From NCBI RefSeq assembly GCF_026719745.1, contig NZ_JAPPRQ010000022.1, forward strand, positions 1 through 42,476: DNA of 42,476 bases, given 5' to 3'. The notes beneath the pieces are model-generated. The model ran no database searches, was not told where the DNA came from, and worked only from the letters and a program-made list of their open reading frames with translations. The translations under genes and the position numbers were made by a program. Positions 7,820 through 14,806 of the stretch are shown one piece after another; position 1 is the first letter of the stretch, and every line of letters starts with the position of its first letter. The stretch is from Clostridium sp. ZS2-4. Lineage in GTDB: Bacteria; Bacillota; Clostridia; Clostridiales; Clostridiaceae.

Positions 7820-8755
7820 ATGCAATCTAACACAACTTGTCCATTAGTTGAACAATATCTAAGTTACCTTGTTGTTATTAACGGCCGTGCTGATAATACA
7901 GTTAAAGAATATCGTACTGATTTACTTATGTTTTTCAACTATATTATGAACTTACGTAATATTCCTATTATTGATGAAAACTTTGCTGAAGCAGATTTAG
8001 AGTTCATAAAATCTATTACTCTGCATGATATATATTCTTTTATTTCTTATTGCAAAAAATCATTAAATTCTTCACCCGGAACTAGAGCTAGAAAAATAGT
8101 ATCCATACGACAATTCTGGAAATATCTCAAAACTAAAGCTCATCTCATTGATAATAATATTGCTGAAGAATTAGAAACCCCAAAATTACCAAAACGAATA
8201 CCTAAATATCTTAACTTAGAAGAATCTGTTCGCTTGTTACTTGAATGTAAGAAATCTCCCAGAGATCACTGCATAATTACTATTTTTCTTAACTGTGCAT
8301 TAAGATTATCAGAACTTGCCAGCTTAAACATAGATCAAGTAAATAATGATATTTTATCTGTAATAGGAAAGGGCAATAAAGAACGTAAAATCTTTCTAAC
8401 ACCCGCTGCTAAAAAAGCCATCAATGATTGGTTGCAAATTAGAAATTCTATTAATGTTAATACCAATGCTTTATTTATATCAAGAAACAAATGTCGTATT
8501 ACTACAAGAGCTGTTCAAACTATTGTAAAGAAATATGTTATTGCTTCGGGACTTGACCCAAAATCTATATCAACACACAAACTTCGCCATACAGCTGCTA
8601 CTCTTATGTACAAATATGGTAGAGTAGATATTAGATCTCTTCAGCAAATTCTTGGTCATGAAAGTGTTGCAACAACTGAAATCTATACCCATATTGATGA
8701 GCATCAATTACAGTCTGCAGTAAACTCTAACCCCCTTGCAATGATGTTTAACTGA
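7820..8755 (+). CDS. Tyrosine recombinase/integrase, copy 2
   Basis: A 311-aa paralog of the gene at 3220, same length and same start context (AGAGGTGATTATATG). Catalytic residues are conserved: R162 (CALRLSEL), K184 (VIGKGNKER), H253/R256 (THKLRHTAA), H280 (ILGHES), Y289 (TEIYTH). Amino acid differences include Q8P, K21N, S24A, K57E, N70D, Y78C, C138R and I168S, i.e. substitutions without frameshifts. Both copies have therefore stayed under selection, or duplicated recently and then diverged or recombined. Homologous recombination between the two would delete or invert nothing but could excise 3.6 kb of passenger genes as a circle. Confidence 0.93.
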   Translation: MQSNTTCPLVEQYLSYLVVINGRADNTVKEYRTDLLMFFNYIMNLRNIPIIDENFAEADLEFIKSITLHDIYSFISYCKKSLNSSPGTRARKIVSIRQFWKYLKTKAHLIDNNIAEELETPKLPKRIPKYLNLEESVRLLLECKKSPRDHCIITIFLNCALRLSELASLNIDQVNNDILSVIGKGNKERKIFLTPAAKKAINDWLQIRNSINVNTNALFISRNKCRITTRAVQTIVKKYVIASGLDPKSISTHKLRHTAATLMYKYGRVDIRSLQQILGHESVATTEIYTHIDEHQLQSAVNSNPLAMMFN

Positions 8756-8758
8756 ACC

Positions 8759-8786
8759 AAAGAGACACCTACTATTGTGTCTCTTT
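8759..8786 (+). terminator. Hairpin at recombinase 3' end, copy 2
   Basis: Identical to the hairpin at 4159-4186, with 10-bp perfect arms and an 8-base loop. It lacks a T-run. Confidence 0.6.
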
Positions 8787-8829
8787 GAATAATAGACATA
8801 CCCTATCCAATTGTAAACTTAATGTGAAG

Positions 8830-10923
8830 TTAGTTCGAGTGCGTTAGTAAAATTTTATTTTTACTTTTTTCTTCCTCACGTAGCTCTTGAAAAGTATGTA
8901 TATCTAACATATAAGTATTTTCGCAATATCTTATAACAATACTTTTGATTGTATTTATAATTGTATAAGCATCATCTTCATTTAATTGCAAATCAATGAT
9001 TGATTTACCACCATGTAAAAGTGGATTTCTTACATTTCCTCTCAAATCCTTTAAATAATTTACTAGCATATTTTTTTCTGTTTGTGTATTGCAGCAAAAT
9101 GTTGCAATACGGTTGATGAGCTTATTTCCATCATATGTGGTTGGGTAAAGCATGTCCACAGCATCAAATATAGTAATAATGGTTTGGTTAGTATCATGAA
9201 AGTAAGTACTTTCTGCTATTCTATTTAAAGCATCACGGTTTATAGAAAACACCTCATCAGAACGCGAACCAAAAAAACAATTATAGAGTGTTTCAGAGCA
9301 ATCAGTCAATGATGGAATAAATGGAGTATGAGGCTCAATATATTCTCCATAAACACGACCTGGAAGAGTGTATATTGAGCTACTCTCTTCAGGAGTGATA
9401 TACGCTGCTCGGATTCCAGTAGCATTGATTCCAACTTTAGACGGTAATATAGTATCTTTTTTTAGATCACTTGATAAAATTAAATAATTCAATGTTTTCT
9501 GTATAGTATTGCAAATAATATCAGAAAATTCACAGTAAAATGAATAGTCAAATCCATTAGTTGGACTTTCCCAATAAGATTGATTTTCAATTATTGCGAA
9601 AGGACCATCAATGCTAATATTTCGTGATAAAACCGTCACTATTACACCTACATCCCATACAGTAAATGATTTCTCCTCTACATTAAATTTTGAAAACAAA
9701 TGATATTTTGGGAAATCGCTATCTACTGCTAGTTCTTTTTCATCTAAATCATATGCCATACAAAGTCCTAAGCCATACTCATACACTTCATAAAACTCTT
9801 TAATCCTATCTTTGCTATTAGCTGGCAAAAATAATGTTTCTTCAATTTTCAAACAAGTAGTTATATTTAAATTATTCACTTCAGCAAAATAGTCACATTT
9901 TCCCAAAACAGTAACTGGCATTTCAGTGATAGCGATATCACTATTTGGAGAAGAATATAAAAACTCATTACACTTTTCGCATATTTTTTCGTTTAGTTCA
10001 GAAAAAGTTGTTACACCCGATTCAATTGAAGCCATACAAAATCTAATAACAAGCAAGTATAAATTATCCAGTAAATTATATATTTCTTTCCAAGGAAGGA
10101 TATCATATAAAGATTTTCCTGCATGGATTATCTGAGTACGAACTGTTTTGGAGTAAAAATAAAATTGTTGCGAAAGGATATCAAATTCATTTTGATTTTC
10201 GACAATGAAAGATAGAATTCGTATCTTTTTAGCTTGGAAATTATGTGAGGTGCTACAGTCTAGCCCTTCAATTGTTGAAAACAAATATGCAAAGCAAGTA
10301 TTTGCATCATAAATCTGTATTGCCTTAAAAAGTCTATGTAAAATATTTCTATACTTAACATAAACCTCATCTTCTCTAAAAGATAATAAAATGTCATTTT
10401 CATCCGTATAGAATCCAGTAGCATCACATCCGATTCCTTCTGATAATTCATAGTAAACTTCTTTACCCTTGATAATTTTATAAGATTCAAAATTATCACT
10501 TAATACTACTGCTACTTTATTTCCTTCATAAAATCCTGGTGTTCCTATTACTTGTTCATGAAAGGTAAAACTATTCAAAGATACTCTCAAACTATCCAGT
10601 GCATAATCCACGGGTTTTATTAAGTGCTCTACTAGTTCTATCTGATCTCCATAAGTATCTAACTCATCGATATGGTATATTGCAAAGGATTGATTGAATA
10701 AATCTAAAACATTGGATTTATTCACCAAGCTTATTGAATACTCCTTATTATTTATGAATATATTGTCGCTTTCATTTACGGCAATATTTGAACTTACAGT
10801 AATATTTTTGAGCACGACAGAATGCTCTATATGTAGCCTTTGTATTGGAATAAAAATTAACAATATAAATACCTCTCTTTCCGAATCATCAATATAAATG
10901 AAATGAAGCAATACCTTTCCCAC
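8830..10923 (-). CDS. Large protein with two HEPN-type (Apea-like) domains
   Basis: About 697 residues. Two regions share the same layout: FAYLFSTIEGLD (211-222), a K-I-R-I-L-S-F segment, then R262-T-Q-I-I-H267-A-G-K-S; and FDAVDMLYP (586-594), N-R-I-A-T-F, then R632-N-P-L-L-H637-G-G-K-S. R-x4-H in such helices is the catalytic signature of HEPN RNases, and the R-x4-HxGKS version resembles the Apea/HEPN-like families. Each block ends with a similar I-V-I-R-[FY]-C helix (292-296, 663-667). The N-terminal region and the 330-560 middle are unknown. The start is uncertain: GTG 10923 has no clear RBS, and a TTG near residue 21 preceded by GAGAGG is possible. It may be an antiviral RNase (inference). 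Confidence 0.65.
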   Translation of the reverse strand: MGKVLLHFIYIDDSEREVFILLIFIPIQRLHIEHSVVLKNITVSSNIAVNESDNIFINNKEYSISLVNKSNVLDLFNQSFAIYHIDELDTYGDQIELVEHLIKPVDYALDSLRVSLNSFTFHEQVIGTPGFYEGNKVAVVLSDNFESYKIIKGKEVYYELSEGIGCDATGFYTDENDILLSFREDEVYVKYRNILHRLFKAIQIYDANTCFAYLFSTIEGLDCSTSHNFQAKKIRILSFIVENQNEFDILSQQFYFYSKTVRTQIIHAGKSLYDILPWKEIYNLLDNLYLLVIRFCMASIESGVTTFSELNEKICEKCNEFLYSSPNSDIAITEMPVTVLGKCDYFAEVNNLNITTCLKIEETLFLPANSKDRIKEFYEVYEYGLGLCMAYDLDEKELAVDSDFPKYHLFSKFNVEEKSFTVWDVGVIVTVLSRNISIDGPFAIIENQSYWESPTNGFDYSFYCEFSDIICNTIQKTLNYLILSSDLKKDTILPSKVGINATGIRAAYITPEESSSIYTLPGRVYGEYIEPHTPFIPSLTDCSETLYNCFFGSRSDEVFSINRDALNRIAESTYFHDTNQTIITIFDAVDMLYPTTYDGNKLINRIATFCCNTQTEKNMLVNYLKDLRGNVRNPLLHGGKSIIDLQLNEDDAYTIINTIKSIVIRYCENTYMLDIHTFQELREEEKSKNKILLTHSN

Positions 10924-11144
10924 TTTTACATTAAAGCTATTACTTCATTTTACAACTTCTAGTAATATCTGATTTGTTCATTTTAGACTTCCCATTATAG
11001 ACATAACGTCTCGTACTTAAGACATTCCATCTTTTACCCCGTTTTTTACAAATACTGTTTTTAATTTATCTAAGCTCCTATTTTAAACATACTCACATAC
11101 ACCTAATAGATTTTAGGTGTATTAAATAATCTATGCTGCATGTG

Positions 11145-11237
11145 TATCAAATTATATCATATTAATACTTATTATTACAAATAACTTTATATTTACCATA
11201 AAAATAACCCTAAGCATCTAATACCTAGAGTTATTTT
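11145..11237. repeat. Dispersed repeat with hairpin, copy 1
   Basis: Resembles 41878-41975: both begin TATCAAATTATATCATAT, continue through AATxCTTATTAT, and end with a CTAAGCA.CTAAT.CCTAGAGTTATTTT hairpin. Here the hairpin arms are AATAACCCTA and TAGAGTTATT. Nothing else recognisable lies in 10924-11344, an AT-rich gap apart from a partial TAGACATAAC match to the recombinase tail near 10998. Confidence 0.5.
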
Positions 11238-11345
11238 ACAGAAATAATTTCAATTCTGTACCTCACATTCAAAATTTATTTGTTTGATGGTATAATATTT
11301 TTGATGATTAATCCATAACTGTAAAAAAGTTAAAATTAAAGATTA

Positions 11346-11379
11346 TTTATACAATCCACTGTACAGAAGATTGTATAAA
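11346..11379. promoter_or_regulatory. 11-bp inverted repeat upstream of secreted-protein remnant
   Basis: Perfect arms TTTATACAATC and GATTGTATAAA with a 12-base spacer, about 85 bp before the start codon at 11465. This suits a regulator binding site or a transcript hairpin. Confidence 0.4.
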
Positions 11380-11393
11380 AGCAAAGTAGAGAT

Positions 11394-11411
11394 TATAGAG
11401 TTTACTCTATA
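11394..11411. promoter_or_regulatory. Perfect 18-bp palindrome TATAGAGT-TT-ACTCTATA
   Basis: Two 8-base arms around TT, 54 bp before the start codon of the decayed gene at 11465. Dimeric repressor operators often look like this. The regulator is unknown. Confidence 0.4.
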
Positions 11412-11464
11412 GATAACAAAACTAGTTTTAAAAGTCCAACTACTATGTACAAGGAGGGTTTATT

Positions 11465-11794
11465 ATGTATAATAAAAAATTAGCATCACTAATATTAACA
11501 ATAACACTATGTGCTACACCGATAACACACAGCCACTGCAAGCGCCAAAACTCCGTCTAATAAAACAGCAATTAAGACATCTTCAGCAAATAAAATCACA
11601 AAAGCACAAAAGGCTTTATTGGACTCTTACAATCCAACAGATACTGCTACTCTGAATAAATCATATGCATCATGCTTTTCTAATTTCTTCAAAACCGAAG
11701 AAACTATACTTAAGACAACTAAAACTTAGCAGTATATAATATTACACAATATACCAATGCTACTAAAATCGGAACTATGCAAATAAAAACTTAA
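11465..11794 (+). pseudogene. Frameshifted small secreted protein
   Basis: An AAGGAGGG RBS precedes ATG 11465. The start codes for a signal peptide (MYNKKLASLILTITLCATPI), then the frame breaks. The next frame continues as TATASAKTPSNKTAIKTSS and ...QKALLDSYNPTDTATLNKSY to a TAG at 11727-11729. A further shift near AAAACTTAG restores LAVYNITQYTNATKIG up to TAA at 11794. With both shifts repaired it would be a roughly 108-aa exported protein. The family is not recognised. Two independent breaks argue for a pseudogene rather than a sequencing slip. Confidence 0.55.
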
Positions 11795-11884
11795 AAACAT
11801 TAAGAATTCTGGAATTTAAGAATTTTAGAATTTAGGAAATAATGAAGATAGGTTCTAATATTAAATAATTTTATTATGAAATTT

Positions 11885-11914
11885 GCTTATTTAAGAAATT
11901 ATTATTAAATAAGC
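11885..11914 (+). terminator. Hairpin terminator
   Basis: Ten-base arms GCTTATTTAA and TTAAATAAGC followed by CGTTTTTAAT. Probably ends transcripts of the 11465 gene before the riboswitch. Confidence 0.55.
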
Positions 11915-11996
11915 CGTTTTTAATCTTGACTACCAAAAGTTTAACATGGACATGCTCCTAAATGCTCTGTTAAAATGTCACTAGTTTATCAATAAA

Positions 11997-12100
11997 TCAT
12001 GCCGAATCTTCTTAAGAAGTACCGGGGATATTTTTTTGGGGTGAATCTCTTTGTGAGTAGGGTACCTCTAACCCAAACCCGACAACTAACCTGGGAGGCA
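11997..12100 (+). ncRNA. c-di-AMP riboswitch (ydaO/yuaA class)
   Basis: Consensus pieces of the ydaO class appear in order: GCCGAATCTT at the 5' end, ACCGGGGAT, GGGGTGAATCTCT, GAGTAGGGTACCT, AACCCAAACCCGACA and the terminal CTAACCTGGGAGGC. The 5' GCC can pair with the 3' GGC. This class binds cyclic di-AMP and normally shuts off cell-wall hydrolase or potassium/osmolyte genes, which agrees with the LysM/SleB hydrolase directly downstream. No separate terminator lies between aptamer and gene, and the GGGAGG at the 3' edge is also the likely RBS, so translation control is plausible. Confidence 0.9.
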
Positions 12101-12102
12101 AA

Positions 12103-12885
12103 ATGGAGGTATTTAAACTAATGACAAAATTCAAAGCATTAAAAACTTTCTTAACTGCCTTAACTTTAAGTGCAGTACTATCTACCCCTGCTTTTGCAGG
12201 AGACTATACTGTAGTTTCTGGAGATTCATTATATAAGATAGGACAACTTTTCAGCACTTCCTCTGACAATATAATGAAAAGCAATAGTCTTAATGGAACT
12301 ACTATTTATCCTGGACAAGTTTTAAAAGTTCCTTGTGATACACATACCGTAAAAAGTGGTGATAGTTTATATCTCATTGCTAAAAAATATGCTATAAGCT
12401 TATATGATTTAAGAAGAGCAAATAATAAATGGGACAATGTTATTTATCCTGGGCAAATACTTAATCTGCCTAAAATAAATTCCAGTGCTCCTGCAGTTAC
12501 ACCTAAACCTATTGTAAACTATACAGAAGCTGATTTAGACCTTTTAGCAAGACTTATTACCGCTGAAGCACAAAATCAACCTTATAGTGCACAAGTTGGT
12601 GTGGCAGCAGTAGTACTGAATAGAATAAAAAGTTCTCAGTTTCCAAATACTATTTCTTCTGTAATTTATGAAAAAAGTTATGGATACTATCAATTTACTC
12701 CTGTAGCAAATGGTTGGATAAATAAACCTTGTACAACAACAGCTAAAAAAGCTGCCAAAGAAGCTTTATATGGCTCTGATCCAAGCAAAGGTGCATTATT
12801 TTATTTTGATGATAGTGCTACTAACAAGTGGTTATGGTCCAAGCCTATAACAGCTAGAATTGGAAATATGGTTTTTGTTAAATAG
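12103..12885 (+). CDS. LysM cell-wall hydrolase with SleB-like domain
   Basis: A 260-aa exported peptidoglycan hydrolase. A signal peptide ends at about residue 32 (STPAFA). LysM repeats lie at 35-77 (YTVVSGDSLYKIGQLF...YPGQVLKVP) and 81-123 (HTVKSGDSLYLIAKKY...YPGQILNLP), followed by a SleB/CwlJ-type hydrolase_2 domain at 143-260. Its likely catalytic glutamate is E155 in LITAEAQNQPYSAQVGVAAV. It probably cleaves the glycan strand during growth, sporulation or germination. Two starts are possible: ATG 12103, 4 bases after GGGAGG at the riboswitch edge, or ATG 12121 (MTKFKALKTFL), 11 bases after GGAGG. The shorter form has the neater signal peptide. It is controlled by the adjoining c-di-AMP riboswitch. 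Confidence 0.92.
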   Translation: MEVFKLMTKFKALKTFLTALTLSAVLSTPAFAGDYTVVSGDSLYKIGQLFSTSSDNIMKSNSLNGTTIYPGQVLKVPCDTHTVKSGDSLYLIAKKYAISLYDLRRANNKWDNVIYPGQILNLPKINSSAPAVTPKPIVNYTEADLDLLARLITAEAQNQPYSAQVGVAAVVLNRIKSSQFPNTISSVIYEKSYGYYQFTPVANGWINKPCTTTAKKAAKEALYGSDPSKGALFYFDDSATNKWLWSKPITARIGNMVFVK

Positions 12886-12916
12886 TAACTTAGTATAAAT
12901 TTATTCATTACAATAA

Positions 12917-12960
12917 TAAGCTAGATGGATAGTAGTTAGACAAGCTATCCACCTAGCTTA
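12917..12960 (+). terminator. Terminator of the LysM hydrolase gene
   Basis: Arms TAAGCTAG-TGGATAG and CTATCCA-CTAGCTTA with one mismatch, followed by TTTG. It lies 32 bp after the stop codon. Confidence 0.75.
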
Positions 12961-12964
12961 TTTG

Positions 12965-13004
12965 ATTAGGTATATCTTATTATGAATAATAAGATATACC
13001 TAAT
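12965..13004. repeat. 40-bp perfect palindrome
   Basis: Two 19-bp arms (ATTAGGTATATCTTATTAT and its exact complement) separated by GA. It lies between the hydrolase terminator and the PK-C-like gene (start 13072). It could be a second hairpin or an operator for the downstream gene. Confidence 0.6.
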
Positions 13005-13071
13005 AAATATTTTAAAGCATTGTTTGTGTTATAATTAATCTAATAATAATTGAAAATGGGGGCACAGATTA

Positions 13072-13614
13072 ATGTATTTTAAAGAATCAGGAAAAATTAA
13101 TACTGAAAAAACTTTAGAACTAGCAGTTAAAACTGCAAAGGAAAGAAATATAAGAAACATTGTGGTAGCTTCAGGAAGTGGTTATACAGCAAAGCTTTTA
13201 AAGAATATTAAGGATATTAATGTTATGTGTGTAACACTTGCCAAAGGATCTAATGAACCTGGAAAAAATAAAATGTCTGAGGAAATGCATAAAGAACTTA
13301 TAGATTCAAATATAAAGGTTTTGACTACAACTCATGTTTTAAGTGGTGCAGAAAGAAGTCTTAGCCAGAAATTTGGAGGAATATCTCCTGTAGAAATAAT
13401 GGCTTACACTTTAAAAATGTTTGGACAAGGAACTAAAGTTTGCGTAGAAATCTCAGTTATGGCTTTGGATGCAGGCTTAATTCCGTATGGTGAGCAAGTT
13501 ATAGCTATAGGTGGGTCATCAGAAGGTGCCGATACTGCAGTTATAATTACACCTAATCATGCTAACAATATCCTTGGTACAAAAATTAATGAAATCATAT
13601 GTAAACCTATTTAA
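13072..13614 (+). CDS. Pyruvate kinase alpha/beta (C-terminal) domain protein
   Basis: The 180-aa stand-alone protein has the fold of the pyruvate kinase C-terminal allosteric domain: TLELAVKTAKERNIRNIVVAS (14-34), SGSGYTAKLL, a VMCVTLAKGS strand, ...GAERSLSQKFGGISP and C-terminal EQVIAIGGSSEGADTAVII. It lacks the catalytic barrel, so it cannot be a pyruvate kinase. Related free-standing proteins occur widely in clostridia and archaea, with no settled role (possible ligand or phosphate sensor). RBS GGGGG precedes ATG by about 9 bases. It is monocistronic and ends at a bidirectional hairpin at 13639-13681. Confidence 0.85.
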   Translation: MYFKESGKINTEKTLELAVKTAKERNIRNIVVASGSGYTAKLLKNIKDINVMCVTLAKGSNEPGKNKMSEEMHKELIDSNIKVLTTTHVLSGAERSLSQKFGGISPVEIMAYTLKMFGQGTKVCVEISVMALDAGLIPYGEQVIAIGGSSEGADTAVIITPNHANNILGTKINEIICKPI

Positions 13615-13638
13615 TAAAAAGCACAATATTTAAATCTA

Positions 13639-13681
13639 TAAATTAGCCTTAGTATTATGGAATTATACCAGGGCTAATTTA
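13639..13681. terminator. Bidirectional terminator between convergent genes
   Basis: Arms TAAATTAGCC and GGCTAATTTA with an AT loop, between the plus-strand gene ending 13614 and the minus-strand gene ending 13689. Confidence 0.7.
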
Positions 13682-13688
13682 TTTCAAG

Positions 13689-14495
13689 TCAGCCTTTTTG
13701 TATTTTTGACTTCAATTTTCTTATCTCTTCATCCTTAGACGCTATTATTTTCTCATATTTTTGTTCCATTTCACACCAATTCTTATTAAGTAAATTTATG
13801 AGTGATGCCATTTCATCTGCACTTCCTGCTATACGATTAAATAACAAAAGATTTGAAGCCAATATTTCTGGAATTTCTTTATGGGAATATCTCAGCTGAT
13901 GATCAATTTCACCATATCCTTCTTCAAATATTGTTCTTACTTGGATTTCCGCGATGACCTTTTGATTTGTTGGAAAAAACTCTACAAGATAATGTACTGA
14001 ACGATATCCTGATTTTCTTGACTGAATTTCAATATTCAATTCTTCAAACCTTTTAGTATCATCACCTTCTCTTACATTAGCAGTTATTTCAATAACCTTC
14101 CATGTATTTAAGATAAAATTATGTATACTTTCCCAATCTTGTTTGAAAATATGTATTGCTCTAATACCTATTAAGTCATTTATTTCTTCTTTATAATTAT
14201 CAACAGAAAATTGAAAATCTTTTCCATATTTTTGTTTTCTATCACTTGTTTTCCTAATAATCTTTTCAATTAAACGTTCAGGATTCTTTACTCTTGATTT
14301 TACTGAATGTATCTTATTGTGTGTTCTCAACGTATTTGCTATAAAATCAGCTTGAGCTTCATAAGTATCTTTATAATTATTAAAATCAACATATATATCG
14401 TTCAAAACATTCCATTGTATTTCATTATTTATAATATCTTCTTCTGCAAAAGTATATTTTTTAAAAAAATCTTCCCTTATAAATTCCCACTTCAT
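13689..14495 (-). CDS. RelA/SpoT-domain (p)ppGpp synthetase-like protein
   Basis: A 268-aa product from ATG 14495, chosen because GGAG lies 7 bases before it; ATG 14510 overlaps that RBS. Synthetase-domain features are visible: RVKNPERLIEKIIRK (68-82), INDLIGIRAIHIF (105-117), SRKSGYRSVHYLVEF (159-173), AEIQVRTIFEEGYGEIDHQL (182-201). There is no hydrolase HD domain, TGS or ACT. A C-terminal helix with MASLINLLNKNWCEMEQKYEKI may form a coiled coil. It probably makes (p)ppGpp from GTP and ATP like small alarmone synthetases, although its N-terminal extension differs from RelQ/RelP. It is isolated and monocistronic. Confidence 0.83.
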   Translation of the reverse strand: MKWEFIREDFFKKYTFAEEDIINNEIQWNVLNDIYVDFNNYKDTYEAQADFIANTLRTHNKIHSVKSRVKNPERLIEKIIRKTSDRKQKYGKDFQFSVDNYKEEINDLIGIRAIHIFKQDWESIHNFILNTWKVIEITANVREGDDTKRFEELNIEIQSRKSGYRSVHYLVEFFPTNQKVIAEIQVRTIFEEGYGEIDHQLRYSHKEIPEILASNLLLFNRIAGSADEMASLINLLNKNWCEMEQKYEKIIASKDEEIRKLKSKIQKG

Positions 14496-14584
14496 ATAAA
14501 TTCTCCTCATATGTATATTAATTTTATATACTGATATTTTTACCCATACCTATAGTTTTATCATTATTTATTCATACAAAAATA

Positions 14585-14637
14585 ACCCCTTAAAGTATTA
14601 TATAGGTATTTTCTTACCTATGTCTACTTTAAGGGGT
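14585..14637. terminator. Hairpin terminator
   Basis: Arms ACCCCTTAAAGTA and TACTTTAAGGGGT are perfectly complementary over 13 bp, with an inner ATAGGTA/TACCTAT stem and A/T runs outside. It lies downstream (minus sense) of the gas vesicle cluster end and upstream of the relA-like gene. Confidence 0.7.
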
Positions 14638-14698
14638 ACATTTTTATTCTTAAGAAGTTTTATTCTTTTATACTTTAATCTATTGAACAACTACTAAT

Positions 14699-14742
14699 GC
14701 TTGGGTGCTGCCACCAACCATAACGGACTTTCAGCACCAAGC
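14699..14742. other. GC-rich structured element
   Basis: GCTTGGGTGCTG pairs with CAGCACCAAGC (one bulged G) around a 21-base loop, followed to about 14760 by further GC-rich sequence. It is strikingly GC-rich for this AT-rich region. No match to a known riboswitch or tRNA is recognised. It lies in the gap 14496-14806 between the gas vesicle cluster and the relA-like gene. Confidence 0.4.
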
Positions 14743-14770
14743 TGTCGCTCATGCTGGGTATACATATATA

Positions 14771-14804
14771 AAGCCATATTCTCATAAACGAGAATATAGC
14801 TTTT
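14771..14804 (-). terminator. Terminator at the end of the gas vesicle cluster
   Basis: AAGCCATATTCTC pairs with GAGAATATAGCTT, 3 bp after the stop of the CDC48-like gene, flanked by TTTT. It probably ends the cluster transcript. Confidence 0.7.
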
Positions 14805-14806
14805 GT

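Larger units (their letters stand above)
7761..8815 (+). repeat. Recombinase unit, direct repeat copy 2
   Basis: Second copy of the 3161-4215 unit, same orientation, offset 4,600 bp. Left of it the flank differs completely from copy 1 (a HEPN remnant gene), and right of it only AATGTGAAGTTA of the flank repeat is retained. The unit is therefore found in two different contexts. Confidence 0.85.

Noticed and set aside
3220-8755. Classic integron (integrase plus attC array)
   Set aside because: Recombinases are Xer-like without the integron-specific insert, are two in number, and I see no attC-type cassettes with an attI site. The flanks are only simple repeats.
3220-8755. Prophage
   Set aside because: No capsid, portal, terminase, tail or lysis genes around the recombinases.
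13072-13614. Truncated pyruvate kinase pseudogene
   Set aside because: The protein is complete for a stand-alone C-terminal-domain family, with good RBS and terminator, and no leftover catalytic barrel upstream.
14699-14742. tRNA or known riboswitch
   Set aside because: No cloverleaf with CCA-type end or T-loop was found, and the motif does not fit the classes I know.
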